Shown piece by piece: positions 20,001-29,444 of a stretch of 50,264 bases of DNA. Every line of letters starts with the position of its first letter. Within the stretch, counting starts at the first letter, position 1. The DNA is from Candidatus Cloacimonadota bacterium (GTDB lineage Bacteria; Cloacimonadota; Cloacimonadia; Cloacimonadales; PWNZ01), in NCBI GenBank assembly GCA_003564135.1, contig PWNZ01000257.1, positions 1 through 50,264 on the forward strand. The letters are read 5' to 3'. A program made the translations under genes and the position numbers. The notes under the pieces were generated by a model that was not told where the DNA came from, did not search any database, and saw nothing but the letters and a program-made list of their open reading frames with translations.

Positions 20001-22992
20001 AGAATATGATATTGTCAGTATTTCCGCTAATGGTTGGATATCATTTGGAGGGACCGATCTGTCAACCCAGAGGAACTGGTTGTTGCCCGGTCCTCTAGGA
20101 CCAAACCCAATCATAGCAGCTTTTTGGGATAATTTATCATTACAAAATGGTGGTGTCTATACCTATCATGATGAGGAAAACAACAAGTTTATCATCCAGT
20201 GGCAAAATGCTCGCAATGTTATAAATAACGCAGAGGAGACATTTCAAATTATCCTTTACGATCCCGAGTTTCACTTCACCACTACTAATGATGGTCCTAT
20301 TAAGATTCAGTACAAGGTCGTTAATAATGTAAATAACGGTGCTAATACTCCAGCCGGTTTAGGTAATTGGGGAAACTATGCAACTGTCGGCATAGCCGAT
20401 CATACAGCTACAAGAGGTTTGCAGTATACCTTTAATAATACCTATCCGACCGCTGCCAGGCCACTTTCAAACGAATCAGCTCTCCATTTCGCTACCGGTT
20501 CTTTAGGTGCTTCACCGTATGTTGTTATTCATACTTTTAGCTATTCTGATGAAAATAACAACATACCTGAATATGGTGATACGGGAATTATATCTATGAC
20601 CCTAACAAATATAGGAGGGCAAGATTCAGAAAATGTTGTGGCTGTTCTGTCCAGTGATGATCAGTATGTTACTATAATCGACGATACAGCTCATTTCGGT
20701 GATATGGATAGTGAAGAATCAGAAACCATAAACGATGCATATATGATAGCAATTGCCGAAAACATACCTGATGGGCATCAGATTAACTTCCATCTTTCAA
20801 TTATGACTGATGAAGAATTGAACTGGAATTTCAGGTTCAACTTAGGAGTTAATGCTCCTGACTTTATCAACCTAACACCTTTAGTTCATGACCCTGAACC
20901 TAACGGCAATGATAATGGTATTGTTGATCCTGGAGAAGAGTTGACCGTTTTCTTGCCGATTAAAAATATTGGTGGTGCCGGTTCGCCGGAAGTCGAGCTA
21001 AATGTTACGACTGATAGTGATTATGCCGACATAGTAGGTATATCCGAGACTCATTTCCCTACGGTTCTTGTTGATAACATCATGTATCCGGGGATTGATA
21101 TAATAATCGATCCGGATGTTTCTGAAGGAACCGGGATTGTTTTTGATTATGAAATCATGACCGGTGAATATACTTTTTCCGGAAACTTTCTATTAGGTGT
21201 CGGAGGTATAATACCCGCTCAATTAGGAAGCGGAGAAGAAGTGACAGGCCCTTCAACAGCAAATCCGATAAACATCTATTTCCAAACCTTGCGCGGACAG
21301 ACGATTTATACGACTGAAGAATTAAATGAAGCAGGTGTAACATCTGGCGGTTCAATATCTTCATTAGGGTTTTATGTTCATACTGCTCCCGAGTACAGTC
21401 TTCCCGGATTCATAATCAGAATGAGACACACGGAGGCTAATGACGGCTCAGAGCATATAGACGAGCCTTATGAAACAGTTTATCAAGCGGATAACTATCA
21501 ACCACAAGTTGATCGCTGGGATATGATTGAGTTGGATGTTCCTTTCGATTGGAACGGAGTAGATAATATCCTGGTAGATACTGCTTTCGATCCCACCGAG
21601 AGGTGGAGTAATAGCGGACAAATAAGGTATTATGAACAAGATAACGGCTTCCGTTTTGCCAGAGAGGATTCACCAAGTCAGGTTAATAGTGAAACTACTA
21701 ATTTGTCTGCTCATAAACCACAGGTAAAGATGATGATTGATACCAGTGCCGGAGACACATCTAACAGACCTGAAGACCTAGCTGCCCGTTTCTTAGATGA
21801 AAATTCAGTCCAAATAAGTTGGCAAGCGCCCGACCATCAGGAAGGACTATTAGGTTTTAATATCTTTAGAAACGGAGAAAAAATTAATGAAAATCCGGTT
21901 GGCGAGACCGAATTTGTTGATGACTCATTTATCAGAGAAGGTGTTATTTATTACTATGCTACGGCTGTTTATGAAGAAAGGGAAACTCTACCGTCGAATA
22001 TTGTTTCTGTTAACTTTGAAGAAATAAGTCAACCCCAGATTACACCCGAAGAAGGTAATTATTATGAACCTTTTGATATAACCATAACAACCGAAACAGA
22101 CGGAGCAGAGATATATTATACGGTTAACGGTGAAGAACCAACAACAGATGATATTCATTATACCGAGGCCTTCAGGATTGATTATCATACAAAAGTCAGA
22201 GCCATAGCTTACAAGCCCGGGTCATTGCCGAGTAAAGATGCAAAAGCTGAATTTTATATTCTATACGAACCTCAAGACCTACAAGCAGATAGCGGCGCCT
22301 CAACTGTAAACTTAACATGGAATGAGCCTTGGGCACCGGAAGGACAGAAGTTGGGAAGCGACGATAAGCAAAGAGTATTAAGGAATAATGCTTTGTCAAG
22401 ATCTCAAACCACAGATGAGCTAAGCACAAACCGGGGCAGTAAATCTAGACGAAGATTAGCAAATGAAAGGGCTAAATCCGATAATATTCGTTCAATTAGC
22501 TATAACGTCTACAGAGCTGCTGCAACCGGTGACTTTTCACTGATAACCGATGATCCTATCACAGCTAAAGAGTATAACGACACAGGATTAGAAGCAGGTG
22601 AATACCGATATTATGTAACCGCTGTATATCAGCAAGGCGAATCGAAACCATCGGAAACAGCCAATGCCGTCGTAAGTGAGACCTCGGTTGAAGATGATGA
22701 TCTGGTCATAACATATGAGACCGAACTCAAAAGCGCATACCCAAATCCCTTCAATCCGGAAACTACGATAGAGTTTACCCTTAGCGAAAGGGATTATGTT
22801 GAAATTATGGTTTACGATATTAGCGGAAGAAGGGTGGCAACTTTACTGAACGACGAAATTGATTCCGGCCGGCATAGCATAGTATGGAGAGGTTTAGACG
22901 GCCGCGGAAGAAGAGTTAGTAGTGGCATTTATTTCTACAGAATGATCACTGCCGATTATAAAGAGATCAGAAAAGTTGTAATGCTTAAGTAG
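17059..22992 (+). CDS. Giant gingipain-like (peptidase family C25) secreted protein, paralog 2
   Basis: A 1,977-residue paralog of the protein at 7617 with the same order of parts. The signal peptide is at ~6-24 and the C25-like core at ~240-595 (RSIIVVHRHTND, GDPSMDIWLG). The beta-sandwich domain with SANGWISFG and IIAAFWDNLS is near 915-1150, the Fn3 domain near 1575-1655, the chitobiase-C-like domain (EIYYTVNGEEPTTDD) near 1660-1735, and the sorting domain from YPNPFNPETTIEF near 1894. The ATG at 17059 follows AAGGAG. As in the paralog, Cys485 (LTCRT) is kept but Arg455 (NFRGLE) replaces the expected catalytic His. The likely role is a surface or secreted adhesin-like protein or a non-canonical peptidase. 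Diverged sequence with constant architecture suggests an old duplication. Confidence 0.85.
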   Translation: MNVKISLLLAAVIIISAAFNVHLYSTTGTDDFNPTMSPGFSVLETGDDYTLLEFNLEDYEILPVEVDGVIYQRLYHPVSGYLMNKGLPEILSFSALVAVPDVGTVSLAYLDITKTSTLSDFNLFPSQGFDLEIDKEKGFVIDREFYNKDRDYPLETITVSPPAIMRDYRLVTINVKPFKYNPAKSELTKIENLTLRIEYDRSVEGVNEITRSPRRPSRDFERFYSNSTLNPYQFRNRPSRGDYQKRSIIVVHRHTNDGQYMNIMNQYLNWKRDKGFEVDVITTADYSNTNTIRNYIRNAYQDWDNPPEHVVLIGNKSGNYSVPIWSILHPETYSGAATPVDTDHPYAVLEGDDDLHDIFVGRINVASPTQLATYWNKLRTYEIEPFMNETDWYERQLLVGDPRVSGISTIYTNKYVKQVMQKYNPEYSFREVYAVPFETQMQNAVSEGVGFFNFRGLESIAGWWYPSFNQVNNDNKLLNQVVLTCRTMLWSSNLHIDAFFNMGTPTSAKGSITGIGMSHVTRTAFNNSLTGGIYHGIYVEGMRTMGEALMRGKLNLWQSFYNSHWAREGRRHIRMINMFGDPSMDIWLGVPKEMNVDYPEELPPGSNSIRIVVTDEDEQPLEDVWVTIRQGTSIENEDLFVSGYTDAEGVIIYFFPDDTEGAVRVTATKPEYIPHTGAFNVTGNPAVSFDNVTFNTDVNSGSQPNFVLRARNHSNQAVNGINGTISVESEYITITQNNSAFGNIAANGTADSDDDYTINISSETPSGYNALFDLSITDANQNQWLSRFPVTVNNGHLVKTQMIIDDGDDGVLDPTEQANIFVHLQNQGQVALDEVYGALTGGGYGLTVVSDTAYFGNIAVDETVTSTDHHFLVNTSSFVMPGMNFQLKLHLFNEDGYSQTLPVDIPIGTVTIDDPLGPCEYGYWAYHSDDINYVEAPEYEWIEIYPDLGGDGSNTGLRADWNNLQEYHNMQLPFTFNFYGEEYDIVSISANGWISFGGTDLSTQRNWLLPGPLGPNPIIAAFWDNLSLQNGGVYTYHDEENNKFIIQWQNARNVINNAEETFQIILYDPEFHFTTTNDGPIKIQYKVVNNVNNGANTPAGLGNWGNYATVGIADHTATRGLQYTFNNTYPTAARPLSNESALHFATGSLGASPYVVIHTFSYSDENNNIPEYGDTGIISMTLTNIGGQDSENVVAVLSSDDQYVTIIDDTAHFGDMDSEESETINDAYMIAIAENIPDGHQINFHLSIMTDEELNWNFRFNLGVNAPDFINLTPLVHDPEPNGNDNGIVDPGEELTVFLPIKNIGGAGSPEVELNVTTDSDYADIVGISETHFPTVLVDNIMYPGIDIIIDPDVSEGTGIVFDYEIMTGEYTFSGNFLLGVGGIIPAQLGSGEEVTGPSTANPINIYFQTLRGQTIYTTEELNEAGVTSGGSISSLGFYVHTAPEYSLPGFIIRMRHTEANDGSEHIDEPYETVYQADNYQPQVDRWDMIELDVPFDWNGVDNILVDTAFDPTERWSNSGQIRYYEQDNGFRFAREDSPSQVNSETTNLSAHKPQVKMMIDTSAGDTSNRPEDLAARFLDENSVQISWQAPDHQEGLLGFNIFRNGEKINENPVGETEFVDDSFIREGVIYYYATAVYEERETLPSNIVSVNFEEISQPQITPEEGNYYEPFDITITTETDGAEIYYTVNGEEPTTDDIHYTEAFRIDYHTKVRAIAYKPGSLPSKDAKAEFYILYEPQDLQADSGASTVNLTWNEPWAPEGQKLGSDDKQRVLRNNALSRSQTTDELSTNRGSKSRRRLANERAKSDNIRSISYNVYRAAATGDFSLITDDPITAKEYNDTGLEAGEYRYYVTAVYQQGESKPSETANAVVSETSVEDDDLVITYETELKSAYPNPFNPETTIEFTLSERDYVEIMVYDISGRRVATLLNDEIDSGRHSIVWRGLDGRGRRVSSGIYFYRMITADYKEIRKVVMLK

Positions 22993-23677
22993 CCTAACAG
23001 TAAGTATAGTAAGGCTAGATAATTTGCTCTGATTGCTCAATAGCTGTACGCAAATTCAGAGATAAGTTAAAGGGGCACGGTTTTATGGTGCCCCTTATTA
23101 TTTTAGACTCTCTATCAAGTTTAGTGGGTGATTGTTTTCATTAGATGTCCACATTTTTGTAAGCCTTCAACCTGAAGTAGCTAAAGTCTTTACAGCCATA
23201 AGCACTCATCGTAATTCATCCCGCCAAAATATTTATTTCAGTAAAAGAAAGCTCGGCACCATTGATTATCTTTCAAATCGAGTGGTGATTGCTTCCACTA
23301 TGTATACACATTATATAGGCCTTTAGTTAGGATTAATGAAAGAAAGCACTGACACTGAAGGACAGCAAATGATAGGTGCGTTTACGTAGGATAAACTCTG
23401 ATATCGCAAACTGGAAGAACTCTATAGTGATATGTAGGGCATTTTGATTACTTGGTGCTTTCAATGTGAACATGAATCTCTATTTTGCCTTTATCTTCAG
23501 CTTTTTCCAGCGGATATGCAGAATCTCCTTGTACTATTAACAGGTCTTCACAAAACTATACTCCGGGAAGCCTGCTCATCTCCTTTTTTCTAGTTTAGGA
23601 GGCACAGTTATCAATAGGTAGTTTCTCTTAACTCTTTTATTTAACTCTATCCACTTAGCCTGAAAGAGATCATTACC
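22993..23677. other. Convergent intergenic region
   Basis: About 685 bases between convergent genes. It contains a clear terminator at 23070-23106. Beyond that I see only AT-rich sequence; a 64-codon open frame at 23132-23326 has no convincing ribosome-binding site or protein character and I do not call it. Confidence 0.55.
23070..23106 (+). terminator. Rho-independent terminator after the second C25-like gene
   Basis: Stem AAGGGGCAC (23070-23078) pairs with GTGCCCCTT (23088-23096) around a nine-base loop and runs into TTATTATTTT. It is about 80 bases beyond the stop codon and closes the secreted-protein cluster. Confidence 0.85.
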
Positions 23678-25426
23678 TTACCAAGGTTCAATAACCGCAT
23701 TATCCCAGCTAAGTCCAACAGAAAAGCGCTTAGCTTGAGCTAACAAGGACTTCCTTTGGTCATCATTTTTTGGTATTTTCTCAAATAGATCATGTCCGTT
23801 CAATTGTATGAGTTCTGATTCAATTTGGGTTCTCAAATTTTCGGACATTGACAATATTTTATCATTATTTACCGAACTGTATTTACTCGATGGCAATTGT
23901 GTTAAATCAGTGAAGTCAATAATTGAAAACGGTTTTTTATCGGCATCGGCGAATGTCTTTTCTAACAGATAGCTGCAACCACAATGACGACTCAAAAATG
24001 CCAGACCACCATAGGGGATAGTCTCAATTTGTGCTATTCCGAAAGGTTCATAAACTGAGAATCCTAACTCTACATCGGATCCGCACCTGATGTCAAAAAA
24101 ACCGGTACCTTCAGGAATTCTATTTCCTGTAGAATCAGAGTTAAAACCGTACTGATTGATAAAAATTCCTTTAATTGCTTTTGACTTGGCATTAAATATT
24201 GCTAAAGAGCTATAGATGTCTTTTTCATAACCTAAAAGGTCGGGATAGCTTTCTTTATGTAGGACTGGCCATCCGTATTCTTTCTCCATTTGTTTAATGT
24301 CTTGAGGTGCTCGACCGGAGGATATTAAACTGGAAAGTAGGATGTAAAATCCTTTAATATTATTATTACTGAAATAACTGTCCATCTCTTCCAGAAAACG
24401 GATATCACGCCATAAACCTTTACTGATGACCAAACGGGTTACATGAGTAAAGATCACGTCGGGTTTGAAATTCAGCAATGTATCGCAGTAATTGATTAAA
24501 CGTGCTCGAGACTCCTGCTTTGCCTCAAAAGAGACCTCATGTACCGGTATTCCGTTGTAGGATACTTGTAACTTGTCTTCAGGTTGCTCATCTATACAGT
24601 TTAAATATCGATATTCTTGCTTTACCCAGTCACCTACAGCGATAACTTTATCAAAATTAGTAGTCAACTTAACAAGCTCATTCCTATAGTTGTGTCTTTG
24701 ACTGCCGAACCTTTCTTCGAGGCTAATATCTTTGGATACATCACTTTCCAGTTGTGTATAAAAAGTAATGTCATGTCCGGCAAGATTTTCCACTATAGCT
24801 CGGGCAGTCGATATTTCGTGTGCATAAAAAATAGTTTTAAGGGGTTTCGTTAGTTGCTCGTCTTTCTCGAAGAGCTGCATCTTAAGACAGGATGCTATTC
24901 CCATGTATTCATGGGCATAAGCAAATATTGACTCTGTTTCGGGATAGATGACTTTAATAAGGTCGGGCAGAGGTATCGCTATTCGCAGGTATTGTTCGTA
25001 GTCCCAGTCTTTGAAGCTTTCTGATTTAAATCCAAAATGTTCCCATAGTCGAAACTTGAACAGGTCTATCCGCTCTGTGTCTAAATGCTTTATACCAACT
25101 AGTAGAACGTCAGCTTCCACGCTATGTTCCGGGTGGATTTCGTCGTAAAGCTTTTTTTTGCCGTAAACTAAATCAATATTATACTTTTTGCTGATTTCAA
25201 GAAGAGCGGGGTAGTTTTCACCTTGAGATTCCAATGTGGAATAGATAATTTCGGAATCTTTTTGCGGTAATATTTCATCAGCATTTTCGTTAAATAGTGG
25301 TCCGTAAAGCAAAGATTTGTGATAATGTTGACGATAAGATTCACAGGTACATAAGCCGCTTAGCACCGAGCCTATACCGCCAATTTTCTTTGCTGCTTCA
25401 TGGCTAATGTGGATAGCGAGGTTCAT
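23678..25426 (-). CDS. GT-B fold glycosyltransferase, glycogen-synthase-like
   Basis: A 582-residue protein when started at the ATG at 25426, just downstream of AAGGAG; a TTG five codons earlier is also open but overlaps that site. The N-terminus NLAIHISHEAAKKIGGIGSV resembles the K-x-GG nucleotide-sugar loop of starch/glycogen synthases. HVTRLVISKGLWRDIRFLEE (~335) is the start of the second Rossmann half, and EPFGIAQIETIPYGG (~465) is the E-x7-E donor-binding motif of retaining GT4/GT5 enzymes. It is long for GT4 and somewhat unlike classical GlgA, so the substrate is uncertain; storage glucan synthesis is the best guess. A terminator separates it from the upstream cold-shock gene. Confidence 0.75.
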   Translation of the reverse strand: MNLAIHISHEAAKKIGGIGSVLSGLCTCESYRQHYHKSLLYGPLFNENADEILPQKDSEIIYSTLESQGENYPALLEISKKYNIDLVYGKKKLYDEIHPEHSVEADVLLVGIKHLDTERIDLFKFRLWEHFGFKSESFKDWDYEQYLRIAIPLPDLIKVIYPETESIFAYAHEYMGIASCLKMQLFEKDEQLTKPLKTIFYAHEISTARAIVENLAGHDITFYTQLESDVSKDISLEERFGSQRHNYRNELVKLTTNFDKVIAVGDWVKQEYRYLNCIDEQPEDKLQVSYNGIPVHEVSFEAKQESRARLINYCDTLLNFKPDVIFTHVTRLVISKGLWRDIRFLEEMDSYFSNNNIKGFYILLSSLISSGRAPQDIKQMEKEYGWPVLHKESYPDLLGYEKDIYSSLAIFNAKSKAIKGIFINQYGFNSDSTGNRIPEGTGFFDIRCGSDVELGFSVYEPFGIAQIETIPYGGLAFLSRHCGCSYLLEKTFADADKKPFSIIDFTDLTQLPSSKYSSVNNDKILSMSENLRTQIESELIQLNGHDLFEKIPKNDDQRKSLLAQAKRFSVGLSWDNAVIEPW

Positions 25427-25446
25427 AAAACTCCTTAACAATGTAA

Positions 25447-25477
25447 AAAGCCATACTCAAAATGTAAGTATGGCTTT
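25447..25477 (-). terminator. Terminator between the cold-shock gene and the glycosyltransferase gene
   Basis: Perfect 10-bp stem AAAGCCATAC/GTATGGCTTT with an 11-base loop. On the minus strand it is followed by a short T-run. It ends only about 10 bases before the AAGGAG of the next gene, so it may act as an attenuator-like boundary as well as a terminator. Confidence 0.8.
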
Positions 25478-25502
25478 GAACAATTAATAATTAGGATAAT
25501 GA

Positions 25503-25727
25503 TCAGTCTTCTTGATCAACGTTGAGCCTAATCACGTTGATTGCTTGTACACCTCTGTCTGTCTCGATGATATCGAATTCTACGTCTTCATTTTGTTCCA
25601 GAACTTTCAGGTCGGTCGGTGAATTGGTTACGATCGACTTCCAGTGCACGAAGTATTCTTTTTCGTTTGGAAGAATTATAAAACCGTATCCTTTATTCTG
25701 ATTAAACCATTTAACTTTTCCTCTCAT
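25503..25727 (-). CDS. Cold-shock domain protein (CspA family)
   Basis: A 74-residue single-stranded nucleic-acid-binding protein. GKVKWFNQNKGYGFI at the N-terminus contains the RNP1 motif (KGYGFI). RNP2 is EYFVHW, slightly different from the usual VFVHFS, with Trp in place of the aromatic-Ser end. The start ATG lies after AGGAG. Length and layout are typical of the family. It is a monocistronic unit closed by the terminator at 25447. It probably acts as an RNA chaperone in the cytoplasm; whether it is cold-induced cannot be told from sequence. Confidence 0.92.
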   Translation of the reverse strand: MRGKVKWFNQNKGYGFIILPNEKEYFVHWKSIVTNSPTDLKVLEQNEDVEFDIIETDRGVQAINVIRLNVDQED

Positions 25728-25873
25728 ACTTTTTTGCTCCTATATGTTTATTCGGTTGCTATTAATTATTGCTTGTTTGTTACGATCTAAGTTTAATGAT
25801 GTTATATAAGTAACACCTGTTGAATTAAATTAGTAAAGATCGAGAAGTCAATAAAAAGACATTTCTCGACAGA

Positions 25874-25910
25874 TAAAAACCTGCCCCTGATGTCAGGGAC
25901 AGGTAAAAAA
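25874..25910 (-). terminator. Rho-independent terminator of ppdK
   Basis: Arms at 25879-25890 and 25893-25904 (ACCTGYCCCTGA pairing with TCAGGGRCAGGT, one mismatch or wobble) with A/T runs on both sides. It is 15 bases past the ppdK stop and reads into TTTTTAT on the minus strand. Confidence 0.88.
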
Positions 25911-25918
25911 TTTGGCAG

Positions 25919-28645
25919 TTATTGTTCTATTGCAGCTTGCGCTGCAGCTACTCTGGCAATCGGTACGCGGAAAGGAGAACAACTGACATAGTTCATTTCG
26001 ACTTGATGGCAGAATTTTACAGAGCTTGGTTCACCACCATGTTCTCCGCAAATACCAATCTTCAGGTCTTTTCGGGTTGATCTTCCTCTCTCGACACCTA
26101 GCTTAACTAATTGACCTACACCTTCTTGGTCTAATACTTGGAATGGGTCATCTTTCAAGATATTGTTGTCTAAATAAACAGGTAAGAACTTGCCGGCGTC
26201 ATCTCGAGAATAGCCAAAAGTCATCTGTGTCAGGTCATTAGTACCGAATGAGAAGAATTCAGCTTTTTCAGCTATTTTATCAGCTACTAATGTCGCTCTT
26301 GGTATTTCGATCATTGTACCGACAAGATATTTTATGGTATCGTTATTTTCAGCAAAAACTAATTCAGCGGTTTCCCTGATAGCTTTTTCTTGCAATATGA
26401 ACTCTTCTGGTGTTCCTATTAAAGGAACCATGATTTCGGGTACCGCTTTAATGCCTATTTTCTTTAGGTTCAATGCAGCTTCGAATATTGCCCGCGCTTG
26501 CATCTCCGTTATTTCGGGATATGTTATTCCCAATCTACAACCACGGTGACCGAGCATTGGGTTCATCTCTTGTAAAGACTCCACTTTGTCTTTAACTTCT
26601 TTGATATGTATTCCCAGTTCAGTAGCCATTTCGTGTTGGCTCTTATCATCATGCGGAACGAACTCATGAAGTGGCGGGTCTAATAATCTAATTGTTACAG
26701 GTAAGCCGTCCATAGCAGTAAAAATACCGCTGAAATCTTCTCGCTGCATCGGGAGAAGTTTATCTAAGGCTTTTCTGCGTCCTTGTTCAGTATCGGCCAA
26801 AATCATTTCTCTGACTGCTTTAATTCTATCGCCTTCGAAGAACATATGTTCGGTGCGGCAAAGACCTATGCCTTCAGCACCGAACTTTCGGGCAACTTCC
26901 GAATCTTTAGGTGTGTCGGCATTAGTACGTACTTTCATGTCGGCAAACATTTCGCACAGCTCCATAAGTTTAGCGAAATAGCCGGTTAATTCGGGATCTT
27001 TTGTTTCTAATTTTCCGGCATAAACTTCACCGGTTGTCCCATTTAGAGATATCCAGTCACCTTCATTCAGAACCTTATCTCCGGCTGTAGCAGTTTTTTT
27101 GATGTAATCGATGGCGATTGATCCGGCACCTGATACACAGCACTTACCCATACCACGTGCCACAACGGCTGCGTGTGAGGTCATCCCGCCGCGGGAGGTT
27201 AATATGCCTTTAGCAACATTCATACCGCTTAAATCTTCTGGGGAGGTTTCTTTGCGGACCAAAATTACTTCTTTGCCTTTTTGTGCCCATTCTGCTGCTT
27301 CGTCAGCAAAGAATACTATCTGTCCGCTTGCAGCGCCAGGTGAAGCCGGTAGGCCTTTGGATATTGTTTCAGCTTTCTTGATAGCGTCAGGTGAAAATAC
27401 CGGATGTAGCAGTTCGTTTAACTTATTAGCTTCGACGCGCAATAACGCTGTCTTTTCATTTATCATACCTTCATTAAGCATGTCGATAGCGATTTTTACC
27501 ATAGCCGCTCCGGTTCTTTTGCCGTTCCTTGTTTGGAGAATCCAGAGTTTACCTTCTTGGATTGTAAATTCTAAATCCTGCATATCTCGATAATGCTGCT
27601 CCAGTTTTTTCTGATATTTATCTAACTCTTTATATACTTTTGGCATTGTTTCTTCTAAAGAAGGATAGTTTTGTTTCCTTTCTTCTTCACTAATGTCCTG
27701 TAGCTCAGCCCATTTTAGAGAACCTTTTACAGTAATCTCCTGAGGTGTTCGAATACCGGCAACAACATCTTCACCTTGAGCATTAATTAAGTATTCGCCG
27801 TTGAAGACATTTTCACCTGTAGCAGCGTCACGTGTAAAGGCAACGCCTGTAGCCGAGTTGTCTCCCATATTACCGTAAACCATTGCTTGCACGTTAACGG
27901 CTGTACCCCATTCAGAAGGATAGCCGTGCATCATGCGGTAATATTTTGCCCTATCGGTATTCCAGCTGTCGAAAACGGACATTATAGAAGACCATAGTTG
28001 GTCCCACGGATCTTCCGGAAATTCCTTTCCGGTTGCTTCTTTGACCGCTTTTTTGAATCTAGTAACCATTTCTTGCAGGTCGAGAGTGGTAAGATCGATG
28101 TCTTTTTCTACACCTTTTTCTTGTTTAAGTTCTTCAATGACAGCTTCGAACGGGTTGGCGTCCTCTTTGGAGGCTGGTTTCATACCCAAAACAACATCGC
28201 CGAACATCTGGATGAATCTACGATAGGAATCCCAAGCAAATCTGTCGTTACCGGTTTTCTTAGCTAATCCGATTACTGCATCATCATTAAGACCTAAATT
28301 CAATACCGTGTCCATCATTCCGGGCATTGATACTCTAGCCCCTGATCTTACTGACAATAATAGTGGATTATTAATATCTCCAAACTTCGATCCCATCAGT
28401 TCTTCACTATGCTTAACTGCGTTCTCGACACCGTTCTCTAATAATCGTTTTACTTCAGCCTTGCCCTGTTCATAATATTCTGCACATGCTTCTGTAGTGA
28501 TCGTAAATCCGGCCGGTACAGGCAGCCCAATTAAATTCATCTCGGCTAAGTTGGCTCCCTTACCGCCAAGTAGATCTTTCATGGTCGCTTTACCTTCGGC
28601 TTTCCCACCGCCAAAAAGATATACTCTCTTTTTTCCGTTCATCAT
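25919..28645 (-). CDS. ppdK: Pyruvate, phosphate dikinase
   Basis: A 908-residue enzyme interconverting pyruvate + ATP + Pi with phosphoenolpyruvate + AMP + PPi. The N-terminal ATP-grasp domain begins YLFGGGKAEGKATMKDLLGGKG, the phosphohistidine domain has the swivelling His491 in GGMTSHAAVVARGMGKCC, and the C-terminal PEP/pyruvate barrel holds GLCRTEHMFF, FGTNDLTQM and ICGEHGGEP with the catalytic Cys. Length is normal for bacterial PPDK. Two adjacent ATGs are possible; the second (28642) has better spacing from AAGGAG. It is monocistronic with its own terminator. In organisms of this type it commonly works in PPi-linked glycolysis or gluconeogenesis (inference). Confidence 0.97.
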   Translation of the reverse strand: MMNGKKRVYLFGGGKAEGKATMKDLLGGKGANLAEMNLIGLPVPAGFTITTEACAEYYEQGKAEVKRLLENGVENAVKHSEELMGSKFGDINNPLLLSVRSGARVSMPGMMDTVLNLGLNDDAVIGLAKKTGNDRFAWDSYRRFIQMFGDVVLGMKPASKEDANPFEAVIEELKQEKGVEKDIDLTTLDLQEMVTRFKKAVKEATGKEFPEDPWDQLWSSIMSVFDSWNTDRAKYYRMMHGYPSEWGTAVNVQAMVYGNMGDNSATGVAFTRDAATGENVFNGEYLINAQGEDVVAGIRTPQEITVKGSLKWAELQDISEEERKQNYPSLEETMPKVYKELDKYQKKLEQHYRDMQDLEFTIQEGKLWILQTRNGKRTGAAMVKIAIDMLNEGMINEKTALLRVEANKLNELLHPVFSPDAIKKAETISKGLPASPGAASGQIVFFADEAAEWAQKGKEVILVRKETSPEDLSGMNVAKGILTSRGGMTSHAAVVARGMGKCCVSGAGSIAIDYIKKTATAGDKVLNEGDWISLNGTTGEVYAGKLETKDPELTGYFAKLMELCEMFADMKVRTNADTPKDSEVARKFGAEGIGLCRTEHMFFEGDRIKAVREMILADTEQGRRKALDKLLPMQREDFSGIFTAMDGLPVTIRLLDPPLHEFVPHDDKSQHEMATELGIHIKEVKDKVESLQEMNPMLGHRGCRLGITYPEITEMQARAIFEAALNLKKIGIKAVPEIMVPLIGTPEEFILQEKAIRETAELVFAENNDTIKYLVGTMIEIPRATLVADKIAEKAEFFSFGTNDLTQMTFGYSRDDAGKFLPVYLDNNILKDDPFQVLDQEGVGQLVKLGVERGRSTRKDLKIGICGEHGGEPSSVKFCHQVEMNYVSCSPFRVPIARVAAAQAAIEQ

Positions 28646-29444
28646 TTTCTCCTTTGTATAGTCTAACTTGATTATTGATTAAATATTGCAACTTGTGTTA
28701 CTGCCTTAATCGGATGTCACAGTCTTGCAGCTTAAAGTCCAAAGGATCGAAACTATTCTTAAGTTAGAACACCTCGTTCCTCTTAAGCGAGATAGAGATA
28801 ATGTTAGGTCCATTACAGAATTAAACAACCTCTAGTCAGTTAATTGAACCTGTCTGGTCGACAAAGTCCTGCTGCATTGAAACCGGAGCATACTGTCTAA
28901 ATACTTACCGTCTATTATAATCTATGGTTATTGATAATACCAACCGAAAACTAACTACATTTCAACTCAAATACAATTTATATTTCATCGATCTCTTGTC
29001 AACTCTTATTTTACCCGACTCTAGCGTATAAAAGTAAGCAGAATCTAGCGACAGCATTTCTTGTAGGAAATAGCAAGACTGTCCCATCGACTTCTCTATG
29101 CGCACCAAAGCAATAATTAAATAAATATTCGATATTTTAACACTGATAATGCTCTCCGTAAATCCTTATCAGTGCCAATGCTTCCAAGTGTTGGCCAGCT
29201 ATTCTGCCTTTTTCTGTCGGGCAAAGTGCATAGCTCACTATTTCGCTGCTCCTGAGAAATTCCTACTGTAATGACAATGTCATATTCAACTAGGCATTAT
29301 ATGTAGTTGGTAAAAATGAATACGTATAATAAACACAATACGCACTAAAGACAACAAGTGATTATATAAGATTATTTGTATATATAAACACTATATTAAT
29401 AATATGCAAATTACGTTTATAACTTCTTAAACGAGATAAAATTT
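28646..29444. other. 800-base intergenic stretch between ppdK and the exported-protein gene
   Basis: AT-rich, with no open frame I can support. It includes the ppdK ribosome-binding site at its left edge and a 9-bp-arm inverted repeat at 29141-29174. The long spacing is unusual for this otherwise tightly packed region and may hold an unrecognised RNA or a decayed gene. Confidence 0.45.
29141..29174. repeat. Inverted repeat CACTGATAA / TTATCAGTG
   Basis: Perfect 9-bp arms at 29141-29149 and 29166-29174 with a 16-base spacer, inside an otherwise featureless intergenic region. No T-run follows, so it resembles an operator or RNA stem more than a terminator. A similar core (CTGATAA...TTATCAG) occurs at 90-109. 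Confidence 0.5.

Noticed and set aside
23132-23326. 64-codon plus-strand frame after the second C25-like gene
   Set aside because: It lies beyond a strong terminator with no ribosome-binding site and no family resemblance.
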